Source: Actinoplanes utahensis
Lineage (GTDB): Bacteria; Actinomycetota; Actinomycetes; Mycobacteriales; Micromonosporaceae
Direction of reading: 5' to 3'
Assembly (NCBI RefSeq): GCF_016862455.1
Contig: NZ_BOMZ01000095.1
Location: 1 to 60,973, forward strand
DNA length: 60,973 bases
The notes beneath the pieces were generated by a model. The model was not told the DNA's origin and did not search any database. It saw nothing but the letters and a program-made list of their open reading frames with translations. Positions 32,204 to 40,747 of the stretch are shown here, in pieces. Each line of letters starts with the position of its first letter. Position 1 is the first letter of the stretch. The position numbers were made by a program, and so were the translations under genes.

Positions 32204-32972
32204 GATCGATAGGCCGGTTCGCATCGGGCTGCAGTTGCAGCCGCAACACATGGACTACGCCACCATCCGCCGTACGGCTTCCGAAGCCGAAGACCTCGGT
32301 CTGGACATCCTGTTCAACTGGGACCACTTCTTCCCTTTAAGCGGCGAACCGGACGGGTTGCACTTCGAGTGCTGGACGATGCTGGCGGCCTGGGCGGAGT
32401 CCACGTCCCGCGTCGAGATCGGCGCTCTCGTCGCCTGCAACAGCTACCGCAACCCCGACCTCCTCGCGGACATGGCTCGCACGGTCGATCACATCTCCGA
32501 AGGCCGTCTGATTCTTGGCATCGGCTCGGGTTGGTTCGAACGTGACTACGTCGAGTACGGCTATGAGTTCGGCACGGCCGGCGGCCGACTCGACGACCTG
32601 GCGACCGCCCTCCCCCGCATCGAATCCCGCTGGAAGGAGCTCAACCCGAAGCCGACGCGCGACATCCCAGTGCTGATCGGTGGCGGCGGGGAGAAGAAGA
32701 CCCTGCGCCTGACGGCGAAGCACGCCGACATCTGGCACAGCTTCTCCGACCCCGAGACCCTGGAGCGCAAACTCGGCATCCTCGGACAGCATTGTGCCGA
32801 CATCGGCCGCGACCCCTCCGAGATCGAAATCTCGGTCATGGGCAAGACCGAAGACCGCGACAAAATGTACGAGCTCGGCGCCCGCCTCTTCACCATCCAC
32901 ACCGGGGGGCCCACACCCGACCTCACCGAACTCCGCGAGTTCCTCACCTGGCGCGACAAGCTGAACGCATAG
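32202..32972 (+). CDS. F420-dependent LLM-class oxidoreductase
   Basis: A 256-residue luciferase-like flavin/F420 oxidoreductase. It begins RPVRIGLQLQPQHMDYATIR, has DILFNWDHFFPLSGEPDG (about 32-49), VEIGALVACNSYRNPDLLAD (about 71-90), ILGIGSGWFERDYVEYG and VLIGGGGEKKTLRLTAKHAD. These mark the mycobacterial-type LLM F420 family. There is no ribosome site before ATG 32202, which lies at the start of a divergent gene, so translation may be leaderless. Substrate unknown. A GC-rich hairpin follows the stop. Confidence 0.9.
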   Translation: MIDRPVRIGLQLQPQHMDYATIRRTASEAEDLGLDILFNWDHFFPLSGEPDGLHFECWTMLAAWAESTSRVEIGALVACNSYRNPDLLADMARTVDHISEGRLILGIGSGWFERDYVEYGYEFGTAGGRLDDLATALPRIESRWKELNPKPTRDIPVLIGGGGEKKTLRLTAKHADIWHSFSDPETLERKLGILGQHCADIGRDPSEIEISVMGKTEDRDKMYELGARLFTIHTGGPTPDLTELREFLTWRDKLNA

Positions 32973-32981
32973 CGACCACGG

Positions 32982-33009
32982 CGAGGGGCCCAATCACCGG
33001 TGCCCCTCG
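32982..33009 (+). terminator. Terminator after the LLM oxidoreductase
   Basis: CGAGGGGC (32982-32989) pairs exactly with GCCCCTCG (33002-33009), 12-nt loop, 10 bp past the stop. Confidence 0.65.
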
Positions 33010-33165
33010 TTCGCCGTCTGCCATTTCGAGCGTCACGCCGATCCGTGCCGGACCATGCTGGCTACGATCGCCGGCCTACGCGGCATGCCGCCCCTCGTAC
33101 AGTTCCTAAGGGTGAGTCCAAGTCAGGACCACAGCCAAGAAAAGCTCGCGCCGTCGCAGCCCAGC

Positions 33166-34449
33166 TCACGCCAGGTCCTCGGATTCCTGCTTCGCCGCAG
33201 ACACGGGGTGGCCCGGCACGGTGGCGGCCAGGCCGGGGATCCGGCGGCCGACGAACAGGTAGATGGCGACGCTGGCCAGAGCGAACAGTCCGACGCCGAG
33301 GAACATGGTGGTGCCGCCGTAGGCGCCGAGCAGCAGGCCGCCGGTGAACGGGCCGATGAAAACGCCGATCTGCGCGAAGGTCTGTGCCCCGAAGTAGGCG
33401 CCGCGGTTCTCCTCCGGGGCGATGCGGTCGATGATGGCGAACTCGGCCGGGTAGATGAGGATCTCGCCGAGGGAGAACACCACCATCGCAGCGACGAAGT
33501 GCCACAGGGTGCCGGCGACCGCGAAGCCGGCCATCCCGGCGACGGTGAGCAGGCCGCCGACGGTGATGGAGGTGACCGGGTTGCGTTTCTCCATGAATCG
33601 GGACACGAACACCTGCAGGACCACCACGGTCACCGCGTTGGTGGCCAGCACGAACCCCAGGATGGTGACGCCGTCGGCGAATCCGACCGACAGGTGCTGC
33701 GCGAGTAGGGAGGAGATTCGGCCGTGTACCGCCTCCAGCAGCAGCCCGGCGAGGATGAGGAACAGCATGCGCCGGTCGACGGCCACGATCCGTGCGCTGG
33801 CCGCGAGTCCGCGCAGCACGCTGGCGACATGCTGTTTCGGCTCGCCATCGCCGCCCGCCCGGCCGGCCGCGGCGGCTGCGGGCACCAGCAGCAGCACGCA
33901 GACCAGTCCGATCAGGTAGATGCCGTAGCCGGCCGCCCCGGCCAGAAACGCCGTGCGGCCGCCAGCCAAGCCGACCGCTGCACCCACGACCGGGCCGATG
34001 GCGTACCCCATGTTGGTGGCCATGTACTGGTAGGAGAACGTCTGGGCCCGCCGGTCCCTCGACAGTAGGTCGCCGAGCAGTGCCTTACCCACCGGGGCGA
34101 AGGTGCTGCTGCTTAATGCCAGCGCTGCGTTGAAGGCGAACACCGCCACGACACCGTCGGCGAAGTAGAGGCCGATGAACGACCCGATCACCCCGAACAG
34201 CGAGAACACCAGCAGCCGGGTCCGGCCGAGGATGTCGGACAGGGAGCCGCCGACGAACCCGGCGAAGATCGAGAAGAACACCGACGACCCAATGATGAAT
34301 CCGATCAACCCCGGTGCCAGGCCGAGGTCACGGTGCAGGAACACGGCCAGGAACGGGATGGTGACCGAGTTCGCGAGACTCATGATCCCGGCGCCGGCGA
34401 TCAAGACCCGGGCGAGAATCGGAATCGGTGCGGCACTGGTGGGGGTCAT
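33166..34449 (-). CDS. MFS transporter (12-helix, DHA1-like)
   Basis: A 427-residue transporter with 12 predicted membrane helices. Motif A after helix 2 is GGSLSDILGRTRLLV; helix 5 contains NMGYAIGPVVGAAVGLAGG, a motif C-like sequence of drug:proton antiporters. ALALSSSTFAPVGKALLGDLL and the second-half GRISSLLAQHLS block recall the MdtH-type exporters. It is the first of a run of minus-strand efflux genes. No regulator is directly attached. Substrate unknown. Confidence 0.88.
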   Translation of the reverse strand: MTPTSAAPIPILARVLIAGAGIMSLANSVTIPFLAVFLHRDLGLAPGLIGFIIGSSVFFSIFAGFVGGSLSDILGRTRLLVFSLFGVIGSFIGLYFADGVVAVFAFNAALALSSSTFAPVGKALLGDLLSRDRRAQTFSYQYMATNMGYAIGPVVGAAVGLAGGRTAFLAGAAGYGIYLIGLVCVLLLVPAAAAAGRAGGDGEPKQHVASVLRGLAASARIVAVDRRMLFLILAGLLLEAVHGRISSLLAQHLSVGFADGVTILGFVLATNAVTVVVLQVFVSRFMEKRNPVTSITVGGLLTVAGMAGFAVAGTLWHFVAAMVVFSLGEILIYPAEFAIIDRIAPEENRGAYFGAQTFAQIGVFIGPFTGGLLLGAYGGTTMFLGVGLFALASVAIYLFVGRRIPGLAATVPGHPVSAAKQESEDLA

Positions 34450-34557
34450 CGCGGTGTGGTGCCCTTCCCTGGTCGCTCACGGGCTGGCTGGGGATCGCTG
34501 GACGACTTGGCCACTGGTGTGGTGGAAGTCAGGTAGCTGCGCGCACGTCGCGGATGG

Positions 34558-35946
34558 TCAGTGCTGAGGTGCTGTCCGGCCAGGGGTGAGGAGGCTGGCG
34601 ATGACGGCTCCCGCGGCGGCGGCGATTGCGGCGACGAGGAATCCGTTGCGGAAGCCAGTGACGCTGTCGCCGGCGAAGCTGGCCGCGGCGACGCTGGAGA
34701 CGACGGCGGCGCCGACCGAGGCGCCGAATTCGTGGAAGGTGCTGACGATGCCGGAGGCGACGCCGGATTCGTGCGGTGCGACGTGGCCGAGGGCGGTGGC
34801 CGAGGCGACGACGAACAGCGCGCCGGTTCCGGCGGCGGCGATCGCGACACCGGCGGTGACGGCGACCGGCTGCATGGTCAGGGCGGGCACGGCCATGCCG
34901 GCGGCGGCGATCAGCAGGGCGGCGGTGGCGAGTGTCCGGGCGCCGACGCGGCCGAGGAGGGTGCCGGTGAGGTGGGCGCCGAGCATGGTGATGACGGCGA
35001 CGGGCAGGAAGAGCAGGCCGGTGTGCAGAGCGCCGTAGCCGCGGCTGTGCTGGAAGTAGAAGGTGCCGAGGAAGAACGCGGCGACCATCAGTGCGGTCGC
35101 CATGAGGATGAGGAACGCACCACCGGCGACGGGCCGGCGGGCGAGCATCGTGATGTCCATCAGGGGTGAGCGGGCGTGCTTCTGCCAGAGGGTGAACAGG
35201 GTGTAGCCGATCGCGGCGGTAAGTATGAGCCCGCCGGTGGTGGTGGTGAGCCAGCCGTGGTCGCCAGCGCGGATGAGTGCGTAGATGAGTGCGGCGGTCG
35301 CGCCGGTGACGAGCAGGGCACCGAGGAGGTCCAGTTGCGGGCGCGGGCGGATTACGCCGGTGGCCGGCAGCAGGGTGGCGAGGGCGGCGATGATGACCAG
35401 GCCGATGGGTACGTTGATGAAGAAGACCCAGGGCCAGCCAGGACCGCTGATGATCAGGCCGCCGAGCAGGACGCCGAGGGCTGCACCACCACCGCCGAGT
35501 GCGGACCAGACGCCGAGGGCCTTGTTGCGTTCGTCGCCGGAGAAGAGGGTGATCACGAGCGACAGTGCTGCGGGTGACAGCAGCGCGGCGCCGACGCCTT
35601 GGGCGATGCGGCCGCCGATGAGCGTCTCGGCGTTCGCGGCGAGGCCGGTGGCCAGGGATGCCGCGGTGAAGACGAGCAGTCCGGCGAGGACGACGCGTTT
35701 GGCGCCGATGAGGTCGGCGATGCGGCCGCCGAGCAGCATCAGCCCGCCGAAGGTGAGGGTGTAGGCGCTGACGGTCCAGGTCAGCGCTGCCCGGTCGAGG
35801 CCGAGGTCGGTCTCCATGTGCGGCAGGGCGATGGCGACCACGGTGACGTCCAGGATGAGCATCAGCTGCGCAATGCCGAGGAAGGCGAGCAATCGCCATC
35901 GCAGCGGGTGCCGCGTCTCGGTCTCGTGGGTGTCGTATGTGGTCAT
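34558..35946 (-). CDS. DHA2-type MFS exporter
   Basis: A 462-residue, 14-helix exporter. It has LDVTVVAIALPHMETDLGL in helix 1 (motif D1), GGRIADLIGAKRVVLAG (motif A) and GGGGAALGVLLGGLIISGPG (motif C), with VFFINVPIGLVIIAAL as the DHA2 signature. ATG 35946 is 88 bp from the divergent TetR gene; two CGTAC-type operators lie between them, so expression is probably induced when the TetR protein binds the transported compound. Substrate unknown. Confidence 0.92.
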   Translation of the reverse strand: MTTYDTHETETRHPLRWRLLAFLGIAQLMLILDVTVVAIALPHMETDLGLDRAALTWTVSAYTLTFGGLMLLGGRIADLIGAKRVVLAGLLVFTAASLATGLAANAETLIGGRIAQGVGAALLSPAALSLVITLFSGDERNKALGVWSALGGGGAALGVLLGGLIISGPGWPWVFFINVPIGLVIIAALATLLPATGVIRPRPQLDLLGALLVTGATAALIYALIRAGDHGWLTTTTGGLILTAAIGYTLFTLWQKHARSPLMDITMLARRPVAGGAFLILMATALMVAAFFLGTFYFQHSRGYGALHTGLLFLPVAVITMLGAHLTGTLLGRVGARTLATAALLIAAAGMAVPALTMQPVAVTAGVAIAAAGTGALFVVASATALGHVAPHESGVASGIVSTFHEFGASVGAAVVSSVAAASFAGDSVTGFRNGFLVAAIAAAAGAVIASLLTPGRTAPQH

Positions 35947-35965
35947 GGCGCCCTCCGGAATAACT

Positions 35966-36019
35966 CGTATCCTCTTGTACGACTTACAAACGGAAGGCTA
36001 ACTCGTACATTCCCGTACG
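35966..36019. promoter_or_regulatory. Two TetR operators, CGTA(C/T)-N6-GTACG
   Basis: Inverted repeats CGTAT-N6-GTACG (35966-35981) and CGTAC-N6-GTACG (36004-36019), each preceded by the same AACT, are spaced 38 bp apart between the divergent MFS and TetR genes. Confidence 0.75.
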
Positions 36020-36034
36020 CGCTAGGGTGGGGGC

Positions 36035-36646
36035 ATGAGTTCCGCCGACACCCGCCCGCGGCGGCGCGCCGACGCCGAGCGCAGCATCGCGCGGATCGTG
36101 TCCGCCGCCCGTGACTGCCTCAGCCGTGATCCGGACGCGACCGTCGATGACATCGCCAAGGCCGCCAGTGTCGGGCGCATGACGGTCTACGGTCATTTCC
36201 GAACCCGACCCGAGCTGGTCGAGGCCGCCCTCGCCGAGGCGCTGCGGGCGGGCGAGCAGACACTGGCCGGCGTGGACCTGGGCGGGGACGCACGGCAGGC
36301 GATGAGCCGGTTGCTGGCGTCGAGCTGGTCGCTCGTCGCGGAGTCCGCGGCATTGCTGTCGGCGGCGCAGCGCGTGCTGCCGGAGGGCCGGTTGCGGGAG
36401 TTGCACACCGGCGCCGCGGACCGGGTGGAGCTGTTGATCGTCCGAGGCCAGAGCGACGGGGTCTTCCGAACGGACCTGCCGGTCACGTGGCTGGTCAACG
36501 CGGTGCAGTACGTCCTGCACGGTGCCGCGGAGGAGATCCGGCTGGGGCGTTTGGACGCGGCTGCGGCCTCCGGAATCGTGACCGCCACGGTGCAGTCGAT
36601 TCTTGCCGTCCCGGACCCCGTCGGGCAGGTCCGGTCCGGGACCTGA
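36035..36646 (+). CDS. TetR/AcrR family regulator
   Basis: A 203-residue repressor. The helix-turn-helix is ATVDDIAKAASVGRMTVYGHF followed by RTRPELVEAAL (about residues 34-66), after a basic start (RPRRRADAERS). The C-terminal domain belongs to the type in which a long helical bundle ends with LHGAAEEIRLGRLD. ATG 36035 lies 15 bp beyond the second of two operators. It probably controls the divergent MFS gene and itself. A strong hairpin separates it from the convergent membrane-protein gene. Confidence 0.9.
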   Translation: MSSADTRPRRRADAERSIARIVSAARDCLSRDPDATVDDIAKAASVGRMTVYGHFRTRPELVEAALAEALRAGEQTLAGVDLGGDARQAMSRLLASSWSLVAESAALLSAAQRVLPEGRLRELHTGAADRVELLIVRGQSDGVFRTDLPVTWLVNAVQYVLHGAAEEIRLGRLDAAAASGIVTATVQSILAVPDPVGQVRSGT

Positions 36647-36672
36647 CGCCTGTCGACCTCGATATCGCCATG

Positions 36673-36710
36673 GCCGAAGCCCGCTCCACCAGATGGTGGG
36701 GCGGGCTTCG
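36673..36710. terminator. Bidirectional terminator
   Basis: CCGAAGCCCGCTCCACC pairs with GGTGGGGCGGGCTTCGG (one T-G wobble), a 17-bp stem over 36673-36710 between the convergent TetR and membrane-protein genes. Confidence 0.85.
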
Positions 36711-36734
36711 GAGCGGCGGCCGGTTCGGTGCGGC

Positions 36735-37397
36735 TCACGTGGTGTGGAGCCGGGGCAGGCGAACGGCCAGGGCCGCGGTCGCGGCGGCGAGGGCGAAGCC
36801 GGTCCACGGCTGGGCGGGTTGCAGGGCGAAACCGGTGATGGCGAAGGCCGGCAGCAGGACGGCGTAGGCGATGCCGTGCCGGCGCAGTCGGCGGTCGGTG
36901 CGGGCGATGGCGGTGCCGAGGACGATCGCGGCCACGATGAGCAGGAACGTGGGGGTCAGGGCGGTGGCGAAGAAGGTGGGACCGTAGGCGGTGTCGGCGT
37001 TGAGCGCGGGCATGCCGGCGGTACCGGCGAGGTGCGCGCGGCCGATGCCGGGCTGCACGAAGGTGGCGCTGCCGAACGTCGAGGCCAGGAACACGTTGGC
37101 GATCGTGGTGAGGACCAGCCCGGCGACCGCGGTGCGAGCAGCGCGGCCATGGGCGAGGAACGCGGTGGCGGCGGCCGTGCCGAGGACGGCCAGGGCGGTG
37201 GCGAAGATGCTGGCGCCGAGGTGACTGATCAGGAAGACGTCGGTGGTGATGTAGCGGGCGTAGGCGTCGAAGTCGTCGATCGAGGGTTGATGGGTCCAGG
37301 TGCTCAGGCCCAGCAGCAGCCCGTAGGCAGGCAGTGCCCATAGCCCGATTCGGGGGGCGTGCCCGATGTTGCCGGTGGCGCGGGCAAGCGTAGACAT
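36735..37397 (-). CDS. Hypothetical multi-pass membrane protein
   Basis: A 220-residue protein with about five or six hydrophobic helices: one near residues 17-33, then ones near 58-80, 87-105, 142-163 and 174-212. No motif identifies its substrate. Loops contain HLAGTAGMPALNADTAYGP, which may face outside. ATG 37397 lacks a strong ribosome site. It lies 102 bp downstream of the MFS gene on the same strand and may share its copper-controlled transcript. I do not recognise the family. Confidence 0.75.
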   Translation of the reverse strand: MSTLARATGNIGHAPRIGLWALPAYGLLLGLSTWTHQPSIDDFDAYARYITTDVFLISHLGASIFATALAVLGTAAATAFLAHGRAARTAVAGLVLTTIANVFLASTFGSATFVQPGIGRAHLAGTAGMPALNADTAYGPTFFATALTPTFLLIVAAIVLGTAIARTDRRLRRHGIAYAVLLPAFAITGFALQPAQPWTGFALAAATAALAVRLPRLHTT

Positions 37398-37499
37398 TTT
37401 AATCGTCTCGTTTCGTCGTGGCGTGGCGTTGAACAGGACGGATCCGGTGCCCCGCCGGGACCGGTGGCCCCGGCGGAGCGTGGCGACAGCACCCGTCGG

Positions 37500-38924
37500 T
37501 CATGGGGTGGCCGGCGCGTTGTCCGGCTGCGCGGCGGAGGCGGTGTCGCGGCTGGTGAGGGTGATCGCGGCGAGGACGGCGGCTGCGGCGGCGATGCCGG
37601 CGGCACCGAAGAGGGCTGCGGAGTAGCCGTTGGTGAGGGCGGCCGGGTCGCCCAGGGTGTCGGCGCCGTGGGCGGCGGCGAGCGCGGTCATGGCGGCCAG
37701 GCCGAGGGCGGAGCCGATCTGGTAGCTGGTGTTGACGATGCCGGAGGCCAGGCCGCCTTCCTCCGGGCGGGCGCTGGACAGGGCGGTGCCCAGGGAGGGG
37801 ATGAAGGCCAGGGCCATGCCGAGGGCGGCGACCAGGGAGGCGGGCAGCACGTCGGTCAGGTAGCTGCCGGTCGGGCGGATCAGGGCGAGCCACCCGAGCC
37901 CGGCGGCGAGAACCGCCAGCCCGGTCACGAGGGTGGTCTTGGTGCCGTAGCGGGCGATGATCCGCGGGGCGAGGACGATCATGCCGACCATGATGAGCAC
38001 GGTCATCGGCAGCAGCGCGGCGCCGCTGGGGAAGGCGCTGAAGCCGAGGACCTGCTGGAGGTAGAGGTTGAGGTAGAACCACATCGGGATCCACGCCGCG
38101 CCGAGCAGCAGCTGGGCGAGGTTGGCGGCGGACAGGTTGCGGCTGGCGAAGATGCCGAGCCGCATCAGCGGCTCACGGCGGCGGGCCTGCAGGACCACGA
38201 AGGCGGCGAGCAGGACCGCGGCGCCGGCGAGGGTGAGCCAGGTCTGCGCGGTGTTCCAGCCGATCTGCGGGGCGAGGACGATGGCGTAGACGGCGGCGGC
38301 CAAGCCGCCGGTGACGGTGAGTGCGCCGGCAAGGTCGAGGCTGCCGGGCCGGTTGCCGCCGGCGGGCATCAGCGCCGGGGTGGCGATCAGGGCGAGGACG
38401 GCGATCGGGATGTTGAGGTAGAACACCCACGGCCAGCTGACGTATTCGGTGATGACGCCACCGAGGAAGACGCCGGCGGTGCCGCCGGCCGGGGCGGCCG
38501 CCCCGTACAGGGCCAGGGCCTTGGTGAGCTCGGCGGGCCGGTTGCCGAACAGCATCATCAGCAGCGTCAGCGCCGACGGCGCGATGAGGGCGGAGCCGGC
38601 GCCCTGTACGGCGCGGGCGGCGAGTTCGGTCTCGACGGTGCCGGCCAGGCCGGCGGCGGCGGAGCCGGCGAGCAGGATGGCCCAGCCGGTGGTGAAGATG
38701 CGGCGGGCGCCGTACAGGTCGGACAGGCGTCCGCCGAGCAGCAGCAGGCCGCCGAACGCGACGACGTAGGCGTTGAACACCCAGGACAGGTTGCTCGGGG
38801 TGAAGCCGAGGTCTTCGCGGATCTGTGGGAGGGCGACGCCGATGATCGAGGTGTCCATGATGACCATGAACTGGGCGAGGGCGATGAGCGCGAGGGCCCA
38901 CCACCGGGATGGATTGCGGGACAT
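37500..38924 (-). CDS. DHA2-type MFS exporter under CsoR-type operators
   Basis: A 474-residue, 14-helix exporter with FMVIMDTSIIGVALPQIRED (helix 1), GGRLSDLYGARRIFTTG (motif A) and GGTAGVFLGGVITEYVSWPW (around helix 5), then VFYLNIPIAVLALIA. ATG 38924 has a strong AGGAGG ribosome site; an in-frame ATG at 38972 would lie inside the promoter. Two TACCCCCAGGGGGTA palindromes precede it, one between its -35 and -10. It is divergent from csoR, so it should be induced by copper. A copper-regulated DHA2 MFS is unusual: it may export a copper complex or a metallophore rather than an antibiotic. Confidence 0.92.
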   Translation of the reverse strand: MSRNPSRWWALALIALAQFMVIMDTSIIGVALPQIREDLGFTPSNLSWVFNAYVVAFGGLLLLGGRLSDLYGARRIFTTGWAILLAGSAAAGLAGTVETELAARAVQGAGSALIAPSALTLLMMLFGNRPAELTKALALYGAAAPAGGTAGVFLGGVITEYVSWPWVFYLNIPIAVLALIATPALMPAGGNRPGSLDLAGALTVTGGLAAAVYAIVLAPQIGWNTAQTWLTLAGAAVLLAAFVVLQARRREPLMRLGIFASRNLSAANLAQLLLGAAWIPMWFYLNLYLQQVLGFSAFPSGAALLPMTVLIMVGMIVLAPRIIARYGTKTTLVTGLAVLAAGLGWLALIRPTGSYLTDVLPASLVAALGMALAFIPSLGTALSSARPEEGGLASGIVNTSYQIGSALGLAAMTALAAAHGADTLGDPAALTNGYSAALFGAAGIAAAAAVLAAITLTSRDTASAAQPDNAPATP

Positions 38925-38940
38925 AACCGAACCTCCTCTG

Positions 38941-38955
38941 TACCCCCAGGGGGTA
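38941..38955. promoter_or_regulatory. CsoR-type operator 1
   Basis: TACCCCCAGGGGGTA, a perfect GC-rich palindrome around one central base, 17 bp before the MFS ATG. Confidence 0.85.
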
Positions 38956-38971
38956 TCTATGTTCGGCGCCA

Positions 38972-39001
38972 TTGTTACCCCCAGGGGGTATTCGCGGTCA
39001 A
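38972..39001 (-). promoter_or_regulatory. MFS promoter with CsoR-type operator 2 in its spacer
   Basis: On the minus strand a TTGACC -35 (38996-39001) and TAACAA -10 (38972-38977) are 18 bp apart. The palindrome TACCCCCAGGGGGTA (38976-38990) fills most of the spacer. Bound repressor would block RNA polymerase directly. Confidence 0.75.
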
Positions 39002-39047
39002 GCGTGGCCGTCGATTGACTTCCGCGTCACATCACCCGAGAAGGAGC

Positions 39048-39076
39048 TTTACCGATATACCCTAGGGGGGTAGGGT
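39048..39076 (+). promoter_or_regulatory. csoR promoter with CsoR-type operator 3
   Basis: TTTACC (39048-39053) and TAGGGT (39071-39076) are 17 bp apart. TACCCTAGGGGGGTA (39058-39072) lies in the spacer, the usual autoregulatory layout of csoR genes. Confidence 0.75.
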
Positions 39077-39100
39077 AATGCCGCTGGAGGGAGTTCGGTC

Positions 39101-39385
39101 ATGGCTCACGGCTACATCAAGGACAAGGACGACTACCGCAAGCGCCTGCGCCGGGTGGAGGGCCAGATCCGCGGCCTGCAGCGCATGGTCGACGACGAGG
39201 CGTACTGCATCGACATCCTCACGCAGGTGTCCGCCGCGACCAAGGCGCTGCAGACCGTGGCGCTCGGGCTGCTCGATGACCATCTGGGGCACTGCGTCGT
39301 CGACGCGGCCCGTGAGGGTGGCCCGGACGCCGAGGCGAAGTTGAAGGAAGCCTCCGATGCCATCGCCCGGCTCGTCCGCGCCTGA
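39101..39385 (+). CDS. csoR: Copper-sensing repressor CsoR
   Basis: A 94-residue DUF156 all-helical repressor that releases DNA when it binds Cu(I). The ligand set matches M. tuberculosis CsoR residue by residue: Cys36 (AYCIDIL), His61 and Cys65 (DDHLGHC), i.e. C-x24-H-x3-C. The N-terminus has the DNA-contacting RLRRVEGQIRGLQRMV helix. ATG 39101 follows a GGAGGGA ribosome site and its own operator. Downstream comes an HMA chaperone gene 50 bp away. It should control the divergent MFS gene and, given matching operators, the copZ-copA operon. Confidence 0.95.
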   Translation: MAHGYIKDKDDYRKRLRRVEGQIRGLQRMVDDEAYCIDILTQVSAATKALQTVALGLLDDHLGHCVVDAAREGGPDAEAKLKEASDAIARLVRA

Positions 39386-39435
39386 CCCGTTCCCCACCAG
39401 CAGCATTTGATTACCGCAACGAGAAGGAGAAGCCG

Positions 39436-39711
39436 ATGTGCGGCACCGAGACAGCGTGCGCCTGCGCCACCACCCCTGCCACCGAGGCGGTGACACCGGC
39501 GGACGGGACCCGGACGGTCTACCAGGTCGCGGGGATGACGTGCGGCGGCTGTGCTGCCCGGGTCAGCAAGCAGCTCACTGATGTTACGGGCGTGCAGGAC
39601 GTCAGCGTCGACGTCGCCGCCGGGACAGTGACGGTGACCAGCGATGCTGTCCCCGATGACGACAGCATCGCTGCGGCGGTCACCGCGGCCGGTTATCAGC
39701 TCGTACGCTGA
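39436..39711 (+). CDS. HMA-domain copper chaperone with Cys-rich leader
   Basis: A 91-residue cytosolic metallochaperone. Residues 28-91 form a ferredoxin-like HMA domain with the Cu(I) site GMTCGGC (about 33-39) and DVSVDVAAGTVTV. The first 20 residues are extra and carry four cysteines (MCGTETACACATTP), so the protein may bind more than one copper ion. It has an AAGGAGAAG ribosome site and is cotranscribed with csoR. It likely passes copper to CopA or CsoR. Confidence 0.9.
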   Translation: MCGTETACACATTPATEAVTPADGTRTVYQVAGMTCGGCAARVSKQLTDVTGVQDVSVDVAAGTVTVTSDAVPDDDSIAAAVTAAGYQLVR

Positions 39712-39731
39712 CCGTTCCCATGGACGTACCC

Positions 39732-39767
39732 AGGCCCGGCGGAGGGGTGAAACCTTCCGCCGGGCCT
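39732..39767. terminator. Bidirectional terminator
   Basis: Perfect 12-bp stem AGGCCCGGCGGA/TCCGCCGGGCCT (39732-39743 with 39756-39767) followed by TTTG, between two convergent HMA genes. Confidence 0.88.
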
Positions 39768-39771
39768 TTGC

Positions 39772-39999
39772 TCACTCGGTAGCGGCGAGACGGGCCTGGT
39801 AGCCCGCATCGGCGATGACCGCGATCAGTGTCGGCACATCGGTCACGGCAGGATCGGCGTCGACGACGGTGCGCCCGGCACGTACGGACGTCTCGGCGCG
39901 GTACACACCGGCGGTCTGCTCCAGCGCTTCGTCGATGAGCATGCCGCAGCTGCCGCAGTGCATGCCGGTGACGTGGAAGGTGTAGGTGGTGTCGTTCAC
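39772..39999 (-). CDS. HMA-domain copper chaperone
   Basis: A 75-residue HMA protein: TYTFHVTGMHCGSCGMLIDE with the metal site MHCGSC (residues 13-18) and a second strand AGRTVVDADP. Thus M-x-C-x-x-C is kept with His before the first Cys, as in some Cu/Zn chaperones. It is the last gene of the minus-strand run 41817-39772 (34-bp gap to the hydrolase-like gene). It probably delivers copper to the membrane protein encoded upstream. Confidence 0.88.
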   Translation of the reverse strand: MNDTTYTFHVTGMHCGSCGMLIDEALEQTAGVYRAETSVRAGRTVVDADPAVTDVPTLIAVIADAGYQARLAATE

Positions 40000-40033
40000 G
40001 TCGTCGTGTCCCTCGTCAGCAGTGCGGCGGGTG

Positions 40034-40747
40034 TCAGAGCAGGGCGCGTAGGTCGGTGATGAGGCGGCGACCTGCGGTCAGGTGCGCGAACCGGCCGGGT
40101 ACGTCGTAGATCTCATGCCGCCACTGCCCGGCGTCGCCCGGAAGGCATGGCGGCGAAGGTTGGCTGTGGACGGCCAGCCGCGTCGGCGTCACCCCGGACG
40201 CCGGCGGTACAGGCGAGGTTTGCAGGCCGTTGGCGTAGGCGGCGAGCAGGCCGGCGTCGCGGGTGACCCGCACAAGGTCGTGGTACTGCTCCGGGACCGC
40301 CTCGAGATCCCACGTGCGCAGGTAGCTGTCGACGCCGACGGACAGGTCCGCTGCGGGGCTGGGGTCCACGGCGATCACGGCGTGCGTGGCGTACCGGGCC
40401 GCGAACAGGTCGGCGAGCAGCGCCGACGGCCCGTGACCGACGATCACCGGCGCGCGTCGCAGTTGCAGACTGTCGACGAGGCAAGCGAGATCGTCGACGA
40501 GTTCGGCGGGATCGTAGGAGTCACGGCGGGCGGAGGTGCCGTGGCCGGGTAGGTCGACGGCGATGACGGTGGCGTGCGGGCGCAGGTCGGCGGCGGTCGG
40601 CCACCAGCCGGTGCGGTCGAACAGTACCGCGGGCAGCAGAACGACGGGCCGGCCGTTGGCACCCCACAGGTCATAGCACCACTGTCCGGCCGGTGCGGGG
40701 AAGTGGTGGGTGGTTCGCATCGGCGGCAGGCACTCGGTCACGGTCAC
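40034..40747 (-). CDS. Alpha/beta-hydrolase fold protein lacking the nucleophile serine
   Basis: A 237-residue alpha/beta-hydrolase: VVLLPAVLFDRTGWWP (oxyanion loop region, about 35-50), VIAVDLPGHGTSARR (61-75, the usual strand-helix after beta4) and the elbow VIVGHGPSALL (101-111). The position that is Ser in GHSxGG is Gly here (G-H-G, 104-106), so the normal nucleophile is missing, though a Ser three residues on might serve. A His near FAHLTAG could be the third triad member. GTG 40747 overlaps the upstream stop by 4 bp. It may be a binding or partner protein of the cupredoxin-type membrane protein rather than a hydrolase. Confidence 0.75.
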   Translation of the reverse strand: MTVTECLPPMRTTHHFPAPAGQWCYDLWGANGRPVVLLPAVLFDRTGWWPTAADLRPHATVIAVDLPGHGTSARRDSYDPAELVDDLACLVDSLQLRRAPVIVGHGPSALLADLFAARYATHAVIAVDPSPAADLSVGVDSYLRTWDLEAVPEQYHDLVRVTRDAGLLAAYANGLQTSPVPPASGVTPTRLAVHSQPSPPCLPGDAGQWRHEIYDVPGRFAHLTAGRRLITDLRALL

